Shown here piece after piece: positions 63,963 through 64,000 of a stretch of 64,000 bases of DNA; the first letter of the stretch is position 1, and each line of letters starts with the position of its first letter. Source of the stretch: Methylobacterium sp. J-077 (GTDB taxonomy: Bacteria; Pseudomonadota; Alphaproteobacteria; Rhizobiales; Beijerinckiaceae). The notes beneath the pieces were generated by a model. That model searched no databases, was not told the DNA's origin, and saw nothing but the letters and a program-made list of their open reading frames with translations. Location of the stretch: NCBI RefSeq assembly GCF_022829365.1, contig NZ_JAKSYJ010000112.1, positions 1 to 64,000 on the forward strand, read 5' to 3'. The translations under genes were made by a program, and so were the position numbers.

Positions 63963-63983
63963 CAAAAGGTCGTCGACCTTTTG
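63963..63983. repeat. Palindrome downstream of the ABC-F gene
   Basis: CAAAAGGTCG-T-CGACCTTTTG: 10-bp perfect arms with a one-base centre. It is 50 bp past the ABC-F stop. The arms are complementary without a run of T, so it is more likely a repeat or operator than a classical terminator. Confidence 0.5.
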
Positions 63984-64000
63984 CGGGTCCAGGGCGGAGC

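Noticed and set aside
1..64000. CRISPR array, prophage, insertion sequence or transposase gene
   Set aside because: No regularly spaced direct repeats, no integrase, transposase or phage structural gene was seen; the repeats present are palindromic and non-coding or read through.

Overview
The window is about 70% G+C and carries an aerobic anoxygenic phototroph's carotenoid and bacteriochlorophyll genes beside typical alphaproteobacterial housekeeping genes. PpsR-type TGT-N12-ACA operators, start codons that overlap the previous stop (GTGA, TTGA, TGATG), a fused urease gamma/beta gene and propionyl-CoA carboxylase together suggest Methylobacterium or a close relative in the Hyphomicrobiales. 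This is inferred from content and was not checked by a database search.

Region 1 (1-5.8 kb) is the edge of a photosynthesis gene cluster: bchX (cut by the window edge), bchC, crtF and crtE on the minus strand, then crtD and crtC on the plus strand. PpsR boxes lie upstream of bchC and between crtE and crtD. Region 2 (6.1-20.1 kb) has a predicted metalloprotease and a GT87 membrane glycosyltransferase. These are followed by eight plus-strand genes whose seven junctions nearly all overlap: three glycosyltransferase-type genes (one fused to a NodB-like deacetylase), an ABC ATPase, an unknown Rossmann-like protein, a solute-binding protein and two permeases. It looks like one uncharacterised glycan/oligopeptide-type system, and REP palindromes have been accommodated inside it.

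Region 3 (20.3-28.5 kb) holds an HWE sensor kinase, a SelT/W/H-like thioredoxin-fold protein, tRNA-Val(CAC), pccB, two small proteins, a Tat-exported phosphoesterase and hemC. Region 4 (28.3-31.1 kb) is crtI-crtB with a third PpsR box and a 44-residue membrane peptide as a third cistron. With crtE, crtC, crtD and crtF, the window encodes every step from prenyl diphosphates to spirilloxanthin-type carotenoids.

Region 5 (31.1-49 kb) contains a YadA-like autotransporter, GDP-fucose synthase with two SGNH hydrolases, ilvD, adenine deaminase, ohr with a perfect operator-like palindrome, a four-gene acyl-CoA catabolic operon and an RND efflux pair. Region 6 (49.3-55.7 kb) is a urease operon (ureAB, ureC, ureE, ureF, ureG) interrupted by a VapBC toxin-antitoxin module and a DUF29 gene; ureD is not in the window. 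Region 7 (55.7-64 kb) has a Crp/Fnr regulator leading a polyamine-type ABC operon without its binding protein, a divergent LpxC, an HD-GYP protein and an ABC-F ATPase.

Three dispersed repeat families occur: a 92-bp inverted-repeat element (three copies), a roughly 112-120-bp palindromic element (two copies and a short relative) and CCCCTCTCCCG-type REP palindromes (three clusters, two of them inside or at the edge of coding sequence).
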